Source: Pseudomonas grimontii
GTDB taxonomy: Bacteria > Pseudomonadota > Gammaproteobacteria > Pseudomonadales > Pseudomonadaceae
Assembly (NCBI RefSeq): GCF_007858185.1
Contig: NZ_VFES01000007.1
Location: 205,476-269,475 of the forward strand
Length of the DNA: 64,000 nucleotides
Reading direction: 5' to 3'
Below are positions 26,482 to 35,787 of this stretch, in pieces. The position numbers and the translations under genes were made by a program. The notes beneath the pieces were generated by a model. It was not told where the DNA came from, did not search any database, and worked only from the letters and a program-made list of their open reading frames with translations. Every line of letters begins with the position of its first letter. Position 1 is the stretch's first letter.

Positions 26482-27308
26482 TTGAAATCGGTCGCGGTGC
26501 AGTCAGCAAAATGTCGGCGCAACTTGGTGAGCCGACCGTTCAATACGCGTTTCGCCTGGGTGATACCGAGGTGCCGGTCAATCCGTTGATCGGCACCCAT
26601 GTGCGCCTGGAGTACCTCGGCGCCATCCATTGCAGCCATTGCGGCCGCAAGACCAAGACCAGCTTCAGCCAGGGCTATTGCTACCCGTGCATGACCAAAC
26701 TGGCCCAGTGTGACCTGTGCATCATGAGCCCCGAGCGTTGCCATTACGACGCCGGCACCTGCCGCGATCCAGGCTGGGGCGAGACATTCTGCATGACCGA
26801 CCACGTGGTGTACCTGGCCAATTCGTCGGGGATCAAGGTCGGCATTACCCGTGCCACCCAATTGCCGACGCGTTGGCTGGACCAGGGCGCCAGCCAGGCG
26901 CTGCCGATCATGCGCGTGGCTACCCGCCAGCAGTCCGGCTTTGTCGAGGATGTGCTGCGCAGCCAAGTGGCGGACAAGACCAATTGGCGTGCGCTGCTCA
27001 AGGGCGACGCGGCGGCGGTGGACCTCAAGCAGGTGCGCGACGAGTTGTTCGCCTCTTGTGCCGATGGCCTGCTGCAATTGCAGGAACGCTTTGGCCTGCA
27101 GGCCATCCAACCGGTAACCGACATCGAACCGTTGGAAATCCGCTACCCGGTGGAGCAGTATCCGGCCAAGATCGTCAGTTTCAACCTGGACAAGAACCCG
27201 ATTGCCGAAGGCACGCTGCTGGGGATCAAGGGCCAATACCTGATCTTCGACACCGGCGTTATCAATATTCGTAAGTACACGGCCTACCAGCTCGCCGTGC
27301 ATCAGTAG
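26478..27308 (+). CDS. DUF2797 zinc-ribbon protein with GIY-YIG-like segment
   Basis: 276 residues if the TTG at 26478 is used, which overlaps the preceding TGA and implies coupled translation; an ATG at 26511 would give 265. Nine cysteines in residues 52-105 (C52SHC55, C68YPC71, C78DLC81, C88, C95, C105) should bind zinc. They are followed by VVYLANSSGIKVGITR (110-125) and, later, E157, which is the order seen in GIY-YIG nuclease cores. The family is called DUF2797 and has no proven function. It is directly upstream of pepN (13-base gap). Confidence 0.85.
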   Translation: MIEIGRGAVSKMSAQLGEPTVQYAFRLGDTEVPVNPLIGTHVRLEYLGAIHCSHCGRKTKTSFSQGYCYPCMTKLAQCDLCIMSPERCHYDAGTCRDPGWGETFCMTDHVVYLANSSGIKVGITRATQLPTRWLDQGASQALPIMRVATRQQSGFVEDVLRSQVADKTNWRALLKGDAAAVDLKQVRDELFASCADGLLQLQERFGLQAIQPVTDIEPLEIRYPVEQYPAKIVSFNLDKNPIAEGTLLGIKGQYLIFDTGVINIRKYTAYQLAVHQ

Positions 27309-27321
27309 AAGGATGCCACCC

Positions 27322-29979
27322 ATGCGCACCGAACAACCGAAGATGATTTACCTGAAGGACTATCAGGCGCCGGACTACCTGATCGAAGAGACGCACCTGA
27401 CCTTCGAGTTGTTCGAGGACCACAGCCTGGTCCACGCGCAGCTGGTGATGCGCCGTAACCCCGAGCGTGGCGCCGGCCTGCCACCGCTGGTGCTCGACGG
27501 CCAGCAGTTGGAGTTGCTGACCGTCAACCTCGGCGACCAGGAACTGACCGAAGCTGACTACCAGTTGACGGACAGCCACCTGACCCTGCACCCGACCCGC
27601 GAGACCTTCACGGTCGACACCAGCGTGCGCATCCACCCGGAAACCAACACCGCCCTGGAAGGCCTGTACAAATCCGGCAGTATGTTCTGCACCCAGTGCG
27701 AGGCCGAGGGCTTTCGCAAGATCACCTATTACCTCGACCGCCCCGACGTGATGAGTACGTTCACCACCACGGTGATCGCCGAGCAACACCGCTATCCGAT
27801 CCTGCTCTCCAACGGCAACCCGATCGCCAGCGGTCCTGGCGAAGACGGCCGCCACTGGGCGACCTGGGAAGACCCGTTCAAGAAACCGGCGTACCTGTTC
27901 GCTTTGGTGGCCGGTGACCTGTGGTGTGTCGAAGACACCTTCACCACCATGACCAACCGCGAAGTGGCACTGCGCATCTACGTCGAGCCGGAAAATATCG
28001 ACAAGTGCCAGCACGCTATGACCAGCCTGAAAAAATCCATGCGCTGGGATGAAGAAACCTACGGTCGCGAGTACGACCTCGACATCTTCATGATCGTGGC
28101 GGTCAACGATTTCAACATGGGCGCCATGGAGAACAAGGGCCTCAATATCTTCAACTCCAGCGCCGTGCTGGCCCGTGCCGAAACCGCCACCGACGCCGCG
28201 CACCAGCGGGTCGAGGCGATCGTCGCCCACGAATACTTCCACAACTGGTCGGGTAACCGCGTGACCTGCCGCGACTGGTTCCAGCTGTCGCTGAAAGAAG
28301 GCTTCACCGTGTTCCGTGATTCGGGCTTCTCCGCCGACATGAACTCGGCCACGGTCAAGCGCATCCAGGACGTGGCTTACCTGCGTACCCACCAGTTTGC
28401 CGAAGACGCCGGCCCCATGGCCCACGCGGTGCGCCCGGACAGCTTTATCGAGATCTCCAACTTCTACACCCTGACCGTGTACGAAAAGGGCTCGGAAGTG
28501 GTCGGCATGATCCATACCTTGCTCGGCGCCGAAGGCTTCCGTAAAGGCAGCGACCTGTACTTCGAACGCCATGACGGCCAGGCCGTGACCTGCGACGACT
28601 TCATCAAGGCCATGGAAGACGCCAACGGCGCCGACCTCAGCCAGTTCAAGCGCTGGTACAGCCAGGCCGGCACCCCACGCCTGGCAGTGAGCGAGTCCTA
28701 CGACGCTTCGGCCAAAACCTACAGCCTGACCTTCCGCCAAAGCTGCCCGGAAACCCCGGACAAAGTTGAAAAGCTGCCGTTCGTGATCCCGGTCGAGCTG
28801 GGCCTGCTGGACGGGCAGGGCGCTGGCATTGCCTTGCGCCTCGCCGGTGAAGCGACGGCGGGCACCACGTCCCGCGTGATCTCGGTGACCGAGGCCGAGC
28901 AGACCTTCACCTTCGTCGACATCGCCGAACAGCCGCTGCCGTCGCTGCTGCGTGGTTTCTCGGCGCCGGTGAAACTGAGCTTCCCGTACAACCGCGATCA
29001 GTTGATGTTCCTGATGCAGCACGACAGCGATGGCTTCAATCGCTGGGATGCGGGCCAGCAGTTGTCGGTGCAGGTGTTGCAGGAACTGATCGTTCAGCAT
29101 CAGGCGGGCCAGCCGTTGAAGCTGGACCAGCGCCTGATTGATGCCTTGCGTACCGTGTTAAGCGATGAGTCCCTGGATCAGGCCATGGTCGCCGAAATGC
29201 TTTCGCTGCCAGGCGAAGCCTACCTGACGGAAATCAGCGAGGTGGCGGATGTGGATGCGATCCACGCCGCCCGTGAGTTTGCGCGCAAGCAACTGGCTGA
29301 CAACCTGCATGAACCGCTGTGGTTGCGTTACCAGGCCAATCGCGAGTTGTCCAAGCAGACGCCTTATGTCGCTGCGGCCGAGCATTTCGCCCGGCGTGCC
29401 TTGCAGAATATTGCGCTGTCGTACCTGATGCTCAGCGGCAAGCCTGAGGTGTTGACGGCCACCCTCGAACAGTTTGACACCAGCGACAACATGACCGAAC
29501 GCCTGACCGCGCTGGCGGTGCTGGTCAATTCGCCGTTCGAAGCGGAGAAGGCCCAGGCACTGGCGGTGTTTGCCGAGAACTTCAAGGACAACCCGTTGGT
29601 CATGGACCAGTGGTTCAGCGTGCAGGCGGGCAGCACATTGCCGGGCGGGCTGGAGCGGGTCAAGGCGTTGATGGAGCACCCGGCGTTCACTCTCAAGAAC
29701 CCGAACAAGGTGCGTGCGCTGATCGGCGCGTTTGCCGGGCAGAACCTGATCAACTTCCACGCCGCCGACGGTTCGGGCTACCGCTTCCTGGCTGACCTGG
29801 TGATCGAGTTGAATGGCTTCAACCCGCAGATCGCTTCGCGCCAGCTGGCGCCGCTGACCCGCTGGCGTAAATACGACAGCGCGCGCCAGGCGTTGATGAA
29901 GGCGGAGCTGGAGCGCATTCGTGGCTCGGGTGAGCTGTCGAGCGATGTGTTCGAGGTGGTGAGCAAGAGCCTTGCTTAA
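27322..29979 (+). CDS. pepN: Aminopeptidase N (M1 family)
   Basis: 885 residues, normal length for PepN. A cytosolic zinc aminopeptidase that trims peptides in general protein turnover. Seen: the substrate motif GAMENKG near 268, the zinc site H303-E304-x-x-H307 with E326 (HEYFHNWSGNR and LSLKEGF), and the long helical C-terminal domain. I start at MRTEQPKMIYL with the AAGGA site about 9 bases upstream; an ATG 9 bases earlier overlaps that ribosome site. A terminator follows at 29995. Confidence 0.96.
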   Translation: MRTEQPKMIYLKDYQAPDYLIEETHLTFELFEDHSLVHAQLVMRRNPERGAGLPPLVLDGQQLELLTVNLGDQELTEADYQLTDSHLTLHPTRETFTVDTSVRIHPETNTALEGLYKSGSMFCTQCEAEGFRKITYYLDRPDVMSTFTTTVIAEQHRYPILLSNGNPIASGPGEDGRHWATWEDPFKKPAYLFALVAGDLWCVEDTFTTMTNREVALRIYVEPENIDKCQHAMTSLKKSMRWDEETYGREYDLDIFMIVAVNDFNMGAMENKGLNIFNSSAVLARAETATDAAHQRVEAIVAHEYFHNWSGNRVTCRDWFQLSLKEGFTVFRDSGFSADMNSATVKRIQDVAYLRTHQFAEDAGPMAHAVRPDSFIEISNFYTLTVYEKGSEVVGMIHTLLGAEGFRKGSDLYFERHDGQAVTCDDFIKAMEDANGADLSQFKRWYSQAGTPRLAVSESYDASAKTYSLTFRQSCPETPDKVEKLPFVIPVELGLLDGQGAGIALRLAGEATAGTTSRVISVTEAEQTFTFVDIAEQPLPSLLRGFSAPVKLSFPYNRDQLMFLMQHDSDGFNRWDAGQQLSVQVLQELIVQHQAGQPLKLDQRLIDALRTVLSDESLDQAMVAEMLSLPGEAYLTEISEVADVDAIHAAREFARKQLADNLHEPLWLRYQANRELSKQTPYVAAAEHFARRALQNIALSYLMLSGKPEVLTATLEQFDTSDNMTERLTALAVLVNSPFEAEKAQALAVFAENFKDNPLVMDQWFSVQAGSTLPGGLERVKALMEHPAFTLKNPNKVRALIGAFAGQNLINFHAADGSGYRFLADLVIELNGFNPQIASRQLAPLTRWRKYDSARQALMKAELERIRGSGELSSDVFEVVSKSLA

Positions 29980-29994
29980 GTAAACCACTTCGGT

Positions 29995-30026
29995 AAAAAA
30001 ACGGCCTGTTCAGGCCGTTTTTTTTG
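29995..30026 (+). terminator. Intrinsic terminator of pepN
   Basis: Stem ACGGCCTG / CAGGCCGT (30001-30008 with 30011-30018), preceded by A and followed by a run of eight T. Confidence 0.9.
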
Positions 30027-30060
30027 CCTTTGAGCTTCGGTCGGGGAGCTTTTTTGCTGC

Positions 30061-30092
30061 TGACGTTTTCTGACAGGAGGCTCTGCTAAGCT
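30061..30092 (+). promoter_or_regulatory. Probable promoter/operator of the WYL regulator gene
   Basis: TGAC-N6-TGACA (30061-30075) lies across the -35 region, with TAAGCT at 30087-30092 as a -10 candidate. The same arrangement, at the same internal distances, stands before the NTF2-like gene (30828-30859). The repeat ends 48 bases before the GTG start. Confidence 0.6.
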
Positions 30093-30123
30093 GCGGCACT
30101 TTTGCTTGTTCGGTGGGATCAAC

Positions 30124-30840
30124 GTGTCACGTACCACTCGTTTACTGACGTTGTTGCAGGCCCTGCGGGGCAAGAAACGCCCGGTGACCGCCGCCGTGCT
30201 GGCGGCGCAGCTGGAGGTGTCCGAGCGCACGCTGTACCGCGACATTGCCGAGTTGACCGCCTTGGGCGCGCCGATTTTCGGCGAGGCCGGGGTAGGCTAT
30301 GTGCTGCGCAGCGGGCTGTTTTTACCGCCGTTGATGCTCAACGCCGAGGAAACCGAAGCCGTGGTGCTGGGCTTGCGTTATGTGGATCAGCGGGGGGATG
30401 ACGTGTTGAGTCGGGCGGCTGCCAACGCGCTGGCCAAGATTGCCGATGTACTCGACCCTGCGGCGCAGGAAGCCTTACGCAACCCAACGCTATTACCCGG
30501 CCCGCCAGGGTTCGGCTACCCGGAAAACCGCGTGCCCCTCAATGTGTTCCGCGAGGCCATTCGTAATCAGTCCAAGCTGCATATCGACTACGCCGATGCC
30601 AGCCAGACCCAGAGTCAACGCCTGATCTGGCCGCTGGCGCTGGGTTTTCTGAACGAGGTGCGGGTGATTGTGGCCTGGTGTGAGTTGCGCGGTGCCTACC
30701 GCACCTTTCGCACCGACCGTGTGGCAAGTGCGCAAGCCCAGGGTGAACGTTATCCGGGGCGGCGCAGTGACTGGTTGCGGGGCTGGCGTAACCTGATGGA
30801 ACAGAATGAAACCGGGCGGTTTACTCCTGACAAAAACTGA
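30124..30840 (+). CDS. YafY-type HTH/WYL transcriptional regulator
   Basis: 238 residues from GTG at 30124 (ribosome site GGTGGGA). An N-terminal winged HTH (SRTTRLLTLLQALRGKKRPV, VSERTLYRDIAELTALGAPI) is joined to a C-terminal WYL ligand-binding domain (about 135-210, RLIWPLALGFLNEVRVIVAW, then GAYRTFRTDRV). Such proteins respond to small ligands. It is followed, 51 bases on, by an NTF2-like gene whose promoter repeats the motif seen before this gene, so it probably controls both. A TTG at 30106 would add six residues. Confidence 0.88.
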   Translation: MSRTTRLLTLLQALRGKKRPVTAAVLAAQLEVSERTLYRDIAELTALGAPIFGEAGVGYVLRSGLFLPPLMLNAEETEAVVLGLRYVDQRGDDVLSRAAANALAKIADVLDPAAQEALRNPTLLPGPPGFGYPENRVPLNVFREAIRNQSKLHIDYADASQTQSQRLIWPLALGFLNEVRVIVAWCELRGAYRTFRTDRVASAQAQGERYPGRRSDWLRGWRNLMEQNETGRFTPDKN

Positions 30841-30859
30841 CACACCCCTGGCTTAGCAT
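30828..30859 (+). promoter_or_regulatory. Probable promoter/operator of the NTF2-like gene
   Basis: TGAC-N6-TGACA (30828-30842), with TAGCAT at 30854-30859 as a -10 candidate, 26 bases from the motif start exactly as in the regulator's own promoter. It overlaps the regulator stop codon. The gene start is 49 bases after the motif. Confidence 0.6.
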
Positions 30860-30891
30860 GGTGCTACAACCACCTGAAAAGGAGCTTTGCC

Positions 30892-31227
30892 ATGTCCCAG
30901 CCTGAATTGGCCCCCGCCATCGTCGCCTATATCGCGGCGACCAATGCCCGCGACACCTCGGTCATTGCCCATTGTTTTGCTGACGATGCCAATGTGTTCG
31001 ATGAAGGCCAGCACCAGGTGGGCACCGCCGCCATTGCACGCTGGATGGAAGACACCGGGCGCCGTTACCAGCCGCGGGTTGAAGTGCTCAATGTGCAGCA
31101 CCGAACCGGCAAGGTGCTGGTCAGCAATGTGGTCTCCGGCAACTTTCCCGGCAGCCCGCTGGAGTTGCGCTACACCTTTCGCCTGAACGCGCAGGGCAAG
31201 ATTTCACGGTTGGACATCTCCCTGTAG
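30892..31227 (+). CDS. NTF2/SnoaL-like protein
   Basis: 111 residues starting MSQPELAPAIVAYIAATNARDTSVIAHCFADDANVFDEG. This is the cone-shaped SnoaL/NTF2-like fold, small binding or isomerase-like proteins of varied function. The ribosome site AAGGAG is strong. The neighbouring WYL regulator and the matching promoter suggest a regulated stress- or ligand-response pair. No catalytic residues can be assigned. Confidence 0.8.
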   Translation: MSQPELAPAIVAYIAATNARDTSVIAHCFADDANVFDEGQHQVGTAAIARWMEDTGRRYQPRVEVLNVQHRTGKVLVSNVVSGNFPGSPLELRYTFRLNAQGKISRLDISL

Positions 31228-31242
31228 GTCATAATCGCGGGC

Positions 31243-32346
31243 ATGACTTTCGACTCGCCCCTCGCTGCTTACCAACACGCCATCGCCCAGCAGGGCTTCG
31301 TTGCCGACGACGCCCAGCGCCGGGCGGTGGATGCCCTGCAAGCCTGTCATTCAGCCTTGCATCAAGGCCGTTCGCCCGTGACGGGTGTTTACCTGTGGGG
31401 GCCGGTGGGCCGTGGCAAGACCTGGTTGATGGATCAGTTCTACCAAAGCCTGCGGGTGCCCGCACGGCGTCAGCATTTTCATCACTTCATGGGGTGGGTG
31501 CATCAGCGTCTGTTCCAGCTCACCGGCACCCATGACCCGTTGCAGGCGCTGGCCCGGGAGCTGAGCCGGGACGTACGCGTGCTGTGTTTCGACGAATTGT
31601 TTGTCAATGACATCGGTGACGCGATCATCCTCGGCCGGCTGTTCCAGGTCATGTTCGAGGAAGGTGTGGTGATGGTCTGCACCTCCAATCAACCGCCGGC
31701 CCAGCTGTATGCCGATGGTTTCAATCGGGAGCGCTTCCTGCCGGGCATTGCGGCGATTGAGCAGCATATGCAAGTGGTGGCGGTAGACGGTGGTGAGGAC
31801 CATCGCTTGCATCCCGGTATTGGCCTGCAGCGCTATTGGGTGAACCAGCCCGAGGCGCTGGCGAACGTGTTCGCACAATTGGCCGAAGGGCAAGCGGTGA
31901 GTCGTGGCCCGGTCACCGTTGGCCATCGCTCCATTGTTTCCGTGCAGGCCAGTGAAACCGTGCTTTGGTGCCGTTATGCCGACCTGTGCGAACAACCTCT
32001 GGCGGCGATGGATTTCATGCTGCTGTGCGATCGTTTCAAGGTGATCCTGCTGGGCGAGGTGCCCAACCTGAGTGCGCAAAAGCGTCCGGGCCGGATCGCC
32101 CGCGGCACCGAGGACGGGGCCGAGCGGGTGGTGGCCGGTGATCGCGAACTGCCGCAGCTGTCGGTGCACGACGACAGTGTGCGTCGGTTCATCGCCCTGG
32201 TGGACGAGTGCTACGACCGCAAGGTGCCGTTGTTTATCGAGGCCCAGGTGCCGCTGGAGCGCCTGTATACCGACGGCTACCTGGAGTTTCCTTTCCGTCG
32301 CACCCTGAGTCGGTTGCAAGAAATGCAGCTGCAGCGTTTCGGCTGA
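31243..32346 (+). CDS. zapE: Cell division ATPase ZapE (AFG1-like)
   Basis: 367 residues. AAA+ protein with Walker A GPVGRGKT (53-60), Walker B VLCFDELFVNDIGDA, and the TSNQPPAQLYADGFNRERFLP block typical of ZapE/AFG1. ZapE binds FtsZ at late division and helps under oxygen limitation or heat. It follows the NTF2-like gene after 15 bases but seems unrelated to it in function. Confidence 0.93.
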   Translation: MTFDSPLAAYQHAIAQQGFVADDAQRRAVDALQACHSALHQGRSPVTGVYLWGPVGRGKTWLMDQFYQSLRVPARRQHFHHFMGWVHQRLFQLTGTHDPLQALARELSRDVRVLCFDELFVNDIGDAIILGRLFQVMFEEGVVMVCTSNQPPAQLYADGFNRERFLPGIAAIEQHMQVVAVDGGEDHRLHPGIGLQRYWVNQPEALANVFAQLAEGQAVSRGPVTVGHRSIVSVQASETVLWCRYADLCEQPLAAMDFMLLCDRFKVILLGEVPNLSAQKRPGRIARGTEDGAERVVAGDRELPQLSVHDDSVRRFIALVDECYDRKVPLFIEAQVPLERLYTDGYLEFPFRRTLSRLQEMQLQRFG

Positions 32347-32481
32347 GGCCTGTACGAAAAAAAGCTCGTAATTGACAATTTGCGCTTTTTTCAGCGCCAT
32401 AGCTTTCGCGTTTTCTTGCGCACATTTGTAGTTAATCTCCTTCATCTGGTGCTGACTACACGCTTACAATCGTGCCCCTCA

Positions 32482-32499
32482 AAGGGAACAGGTTCCCTT
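32482..32499. promoter_or_regulatory. 18-base perfect palindrome before the GNAT gene
   Basis: AAGGGAAC-AG-GTTCCCTT lies 22 bases before the ATG at 32522, downstream of a TTGACA-like -35 sequence near 32373. The length and symmetry suit a dimeric repressor site or an mRNA hairpin near the ribosome site. No regulator is identified. Confidence 0.45.
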
Positions 32500-32521
32500 G
32501 TAGTCGTGATCGAGGACGGAA

Positions 32522-33013
32522 ATGGACACCCCAGATATCCTGGTGCTGCAAGCCAGCTACACCAATCCCGTACATGCCCAAGCCATTGGCCGCGTGCTTA
32601 ACCATTACGCTGAAGACCCGATGGGCGGCGGCCATAGCCTGTCCGCCGATCTGCTCGAGCAACTGCCGGCCGAGTTGGCCAAGCGCGCCCATGCCTTCAG
32701 TGTGCTGGCGTTTGTCGGCGGTGAGCCGGCGGGTCTGGTGAATTGCTTTGAAGGGTTTTCCACCTTTGCCTGCCGACCCTTGGTCAACGTTCACGACGTG
32801 GTGGTGATGCATGCGTTTCGCGGCTTGGGGCTGAGCCAGAAAATGCTGCTGAAGGTCGAGGAGATTGCCCGTCAGCGTGGTTGCTGCAAGATCACCCTGG
32901 AAGTGCTTGAGGGCAATGCCGTCGCCCAGTCGGCGTATCGCAAGTTTGGTTTTGATGATTCGAAGTTTGATCCCGCCCATGGACGCATGTTGTTCTGGAA
33001 CAAGCCGCTTTAA
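32522..33013 (+). CDS. GNAT family N-acetyltransferase
   Basis: 163 residues. The GNAT core is visible: FVGGEPAGLVNCFEGFSTFACRPLVNVHDVVVMHAFRGLGLSQKMLLKVEEIARQ around residues 64-118, with the acetyl-CoA loop RGLGLSQ. The C-terminal EGNAVAQSAYRKFGFDD (about 134-150) is the usual final strand and helix. It transfers acetyl to an unknown amine. The gene stands alone between zapE and a convergent small gene. Confidence 0.85.
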   Translation: MDTPDILVLQASYTNPVHAQAIGRVLNHYAEDPMGGGHSLSADLLEQLPAELAKRAHAFSVLAFVGGEPAGLVNCFEGFSTFACRPLVNVHDVVVMHAFRGLGLSQKMLLKVEEIARQRGCCKITLEVLEGNAVAQSAYRKFGFDDSKFDPAHGRMLFWNKPL

Positions 33014-33026
33014 TAAATAGCGGGCG

Positions 33027-33054
33027 AAAAAAAGGGCGCCATTAAAGGGCGCCC
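33027..33054 (-). terminator. Intrinsic terminator on the reverse strand
   Basis: Stem 33034-33040 with 33048-33054 (GGGCGCC / GGCGCCC). Read leftward, seven T follow. It ends transcripts of the small secreted-protein gene and may also stop the GNAT transcript. Confidence 0.85.
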
Positions 33055-33115
33055 AATAAACCTCTGCCAATGGAGCGGAATGGCCCAGGGTATTGCGGAT
33101 TAACTAAAGATTAAA

Positions 33116-33325
33116 TTAACTCTTGGGTTGTTCCTGTTCGGTAGTGTTGGTCTTCGGTGTCTTGCCGTCGGCGAGCGCTGTTTGTTCAGCCGTGCCGTGA
33201 AGCTTCTGCTGCATGAAGGTAAAGTTGTTGTAGAACTCCTTCGAGCGCTCCGCGCCACCTTCTGCAAACGCGGCGGCGGAGCTCAGGGTCATCAGGCTGG
33301 CAAGCATCAAAGTCGAGAGTTTCAT
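33116..33325 (-). CDS. Small secreted protein (69 residues)
   Basis: 69 residues with a clear signal peptide (about 1-21, MKLSTLMLASLMTLSSAAAFA) and a mature part beginning EGGAERSKEFYNNFTFMQQKLHG, then a hydrophilic Thr/Gln-rich tail. It should be periplasmic. The EGGAERS start resembles small PtrA-N-domain proteins of Pseudomonas, but I am unsure of that match. It has its own terminator downstream. Confidence 0.7.
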   Translation of the reverse strand: MKLSTLMLASLMTLSSAAAFAEGGAERSKEFYNNFTFMQQKLHGTAEQTALADGKTPKTNTTEQEQPKS

Positions 33326-33431
33326 CGGGTATTCTCATTAAGTGTGATCGGTTATCTGCTCTGTCCTTGATCAGATTCATGGGGGCGATTCTGGTGCGAT
33401 CTTATTAAGTGGGAATTAACGCGAGAAACAT

Positions 33432-33459
33432 CCGAAGTTAACGATTTTGTTAACTTCGG
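33432..33459 (-). terminator. Hairpin after the TonB receptor gene
   Basis: Perfect 11-base-pair stem (33432-33442 with 33449-33459, CCGAAGTTAAC) and a 6-base loop just beyond the receptor stop. The T tract is weak, so termination strength is uncertain. Confidence 0.6.
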
Positions 33460-33469
33460 GTAGACGCCT

Positions 33470-35695
33470 TTAAAGCTTCCAGTCCACGGCCAGCGTAATG
33501 GCGCGTGGGTCGCCCCAATACACGCCGTTATAAAAGCCGACGCGCTCGTAATACTTTTTATCAAATAGATTATTGACGTTAAGCGACGCTGAGACGTGCT
33601 CGTCGAATTGATAGCGGGACATCAGGTTGACCACGGTATACGCCTGTTGCGTGATCTTCGCCCGTTCGGTCACTCGCGTGTTGCCGACGCGGGCCCCTGT
33701 GGGTCGATCGCTCCAATCGTAAATGTCGCTCTGCCAGTTCACCGCGCCGCCGACGGTGAGGTTGCGCCACGCACCCGGCAACCGGAAGGCGCTGGACACC
33801 TTCAGCAGGTTCAGCGGCTGCCCGGTGTTGTTGCGTTTACCCGAACCGTTCACCGAATGGGTGTAGGTGTAGCCGGCCGTCAGGTTCCAATCGGGCATGA
33901 TTTCCCCGGCAGCTTCCAATTCGAAACCGTTGACCTTGTTACCTTTGCCGCCGGACTTGTAGTACTCCTCGCCGGTGGTCGGGTTCGGCGCTACCGAGTC
34001 GTCCCGCTCTGCGACGTTGTCCTGGGTGCTCCAGAAATACGCCGCCGCCAGGTTCAAGCGCTCGTCCAGCACGCTCCCCTTGAGGCCGACCTCATAGTTG
34101 CTGCCCACCACGGGCTCAAGGTACTTCTTGCTGGCATCCTTGAGGCTTTGTGGCTTGAAGATGTCGGTGTAGCTCGCGTAGACGGTGTACTCCGGCGTCA
34201 GGTCGTAGAGCAGGCCGGCGTAGGGCGTCCACATATCATTGTGGGTCTGGCTGGTTTTGCCGGCGGCGGTAAGCTGGTCGTTGGCATCGTATTGAGGCGC
34301 CGCGCTTTTCAGCTCCCAACTGCCATAGCGGCTGCCCAGCACCGCGTGCAAGCGGTCGGTGAGGCTCAGTCGCGTGGCCAGGTAGCCGGCCTTTTGTTGC
34401 TTGCTGCTGTGTTCGCCCTTGAGGTCGGTGACGGTGTCGCCGAACTTGGCGATCCCGCCCATGTATTTCCAATCGTCGATGGTGTAGTAGCCGGCAGGTA
34501 TGTTGTTGCGCATCACGGGGGAGACGTCCCGCTGCGTGGCCTCGCCGTAGCCCATCATCAGTGCATGTTCGCGGCCCAGCAACGCATAGCTGCCGGCGAG
34601 GTTGAGGTCGACCGCTTCCATCCTGGAGGTGCCACGCATATGGCTCGCCCAGGCAGTCATGCCGCTGCGATCATCGTTGGGGAAGCCCGCGCCGCCGTAG
34701 TACACCTTGCCATCCGTGTCGCTCTGGCGATGGGTGTAGGCGGCCTTCACGTGCCAGTCGCCGCCGAGCCGATGGTCGAGGGTCGCGAAGGTGGTCTTGT
34801 CCGTCAGCGGCCAGGAACTCCAGTGCGCCGCCATATTGGTGGAGCGCGACAACCCGGCCTTGCCGCCCTAGCTGTTCCAGTACGGCACGGTGCCCCAGGA
34901 GGTGCCTTGGACCTGCTTGTCCTGGTAATCGAAACCTACAGCCAGCACGGTGTCGTCTGAAAGATCGCCTTCCAGAATGCCGTAGCCGACCGCCCGCTGC
35001 AGGCCGTAGTTGTCGCGGAACGATTGGCTGTCACGGTAAGCCAGCACCGTGCGCCCGCGCAGCTTGCCGTCGAATGCCAATGGGCCGCCCACGTCCACGT
35101 AGCTGTAGTAGTTGTCATGGCTGCCGGCACTGACGCCGGTTTTCGCCTGCCATTGGGCCGTCGGGCGCTTGCGCACCATATTGATCGTGGCCGAGGGATC
35201 GCCGGCGCCGGTGGTCAAGCCCGTGGCGCCGCGTACCACCTCGATGTGGTCATAGATGATGGTATCGGCGTCGGACTTCATGTAGCCGAAGGTATTGAGC
35301 ATCCCGTCAATCTGGAAATTGGTGATGCCGTAGCCACGGGAGGAATAGGACACACGGTCGGAATCGTTATGCTGGACGTTGATCCCGGTGGTCTGGCGCA
35401 GCACGTCGGTCAAGGTATTGAGATTGAAATCATCCATCTGCTGGCGAGTGATCACCGAGATCGATTGTGGGGTTTCCTTGACCGATAGGTTCAGGCGGGT
35501 GGCGGTGCTCATCGAGCCCGTGGTGTACGCCCCGGTGTGTTCGGTGGTGGCACCCAGGCCTTCGGCGGAGATGTTGGTCGCGCCGAGTTCGAACGGAGTG
35601 GGTTCGGGGTCGGTTTCAGCCAGCAGGTGTGGGCTCAACGCGGCGCTGCACAGGCCGAGTGTGAGGGTCATGGAGCGGGTAAAAGGCGCGAGCAT
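33470..35695 (-). pseudogene. TonB-dependent siderophore receptor, interrupted by an amber codon
   Basis: The reading frame from ATG 35695 to the TAA at 33470 would give 741 codons, a normal length for an FhuE/FoxA/FpvA-like outer-membrane ferric-siderophore receptor. It is cut by an in-frame TAG at 34870 to 34868, after SWGTVPYWNS at residue 275. The sequence on both sides stays in the same frame and is receptor-like: signal peptide 1-26, plug (TRLNLSVKETPQSISVITRQQ, RSYSSRGYGI-type block, VVRGATGLTTGAGDPSATIN), then barrel repeats ending RAITLAVDWKL. There is no N-terminal signalling domain. A Fur-like box lies upstream. It is either inactivated by a point mutation or read through by a suppressor. 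Confidence 0.85.
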
Positions 35696-35787
35696 CGCGG
35701 AAGACTCCTTGTCGTCTTTGCGGCCACCCCGGAACGGGAAGGCCTTGGCTCAAAGACGAAAGGAGCGAGGGAACTTTAGGTTTAAAC

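Noticed and set aside
34868..34870. Frameshift in the TonB receptor gene.
   Set aside because: Both halves are in the same frame; the break is a single TAG codon, not an insertion or deletion.
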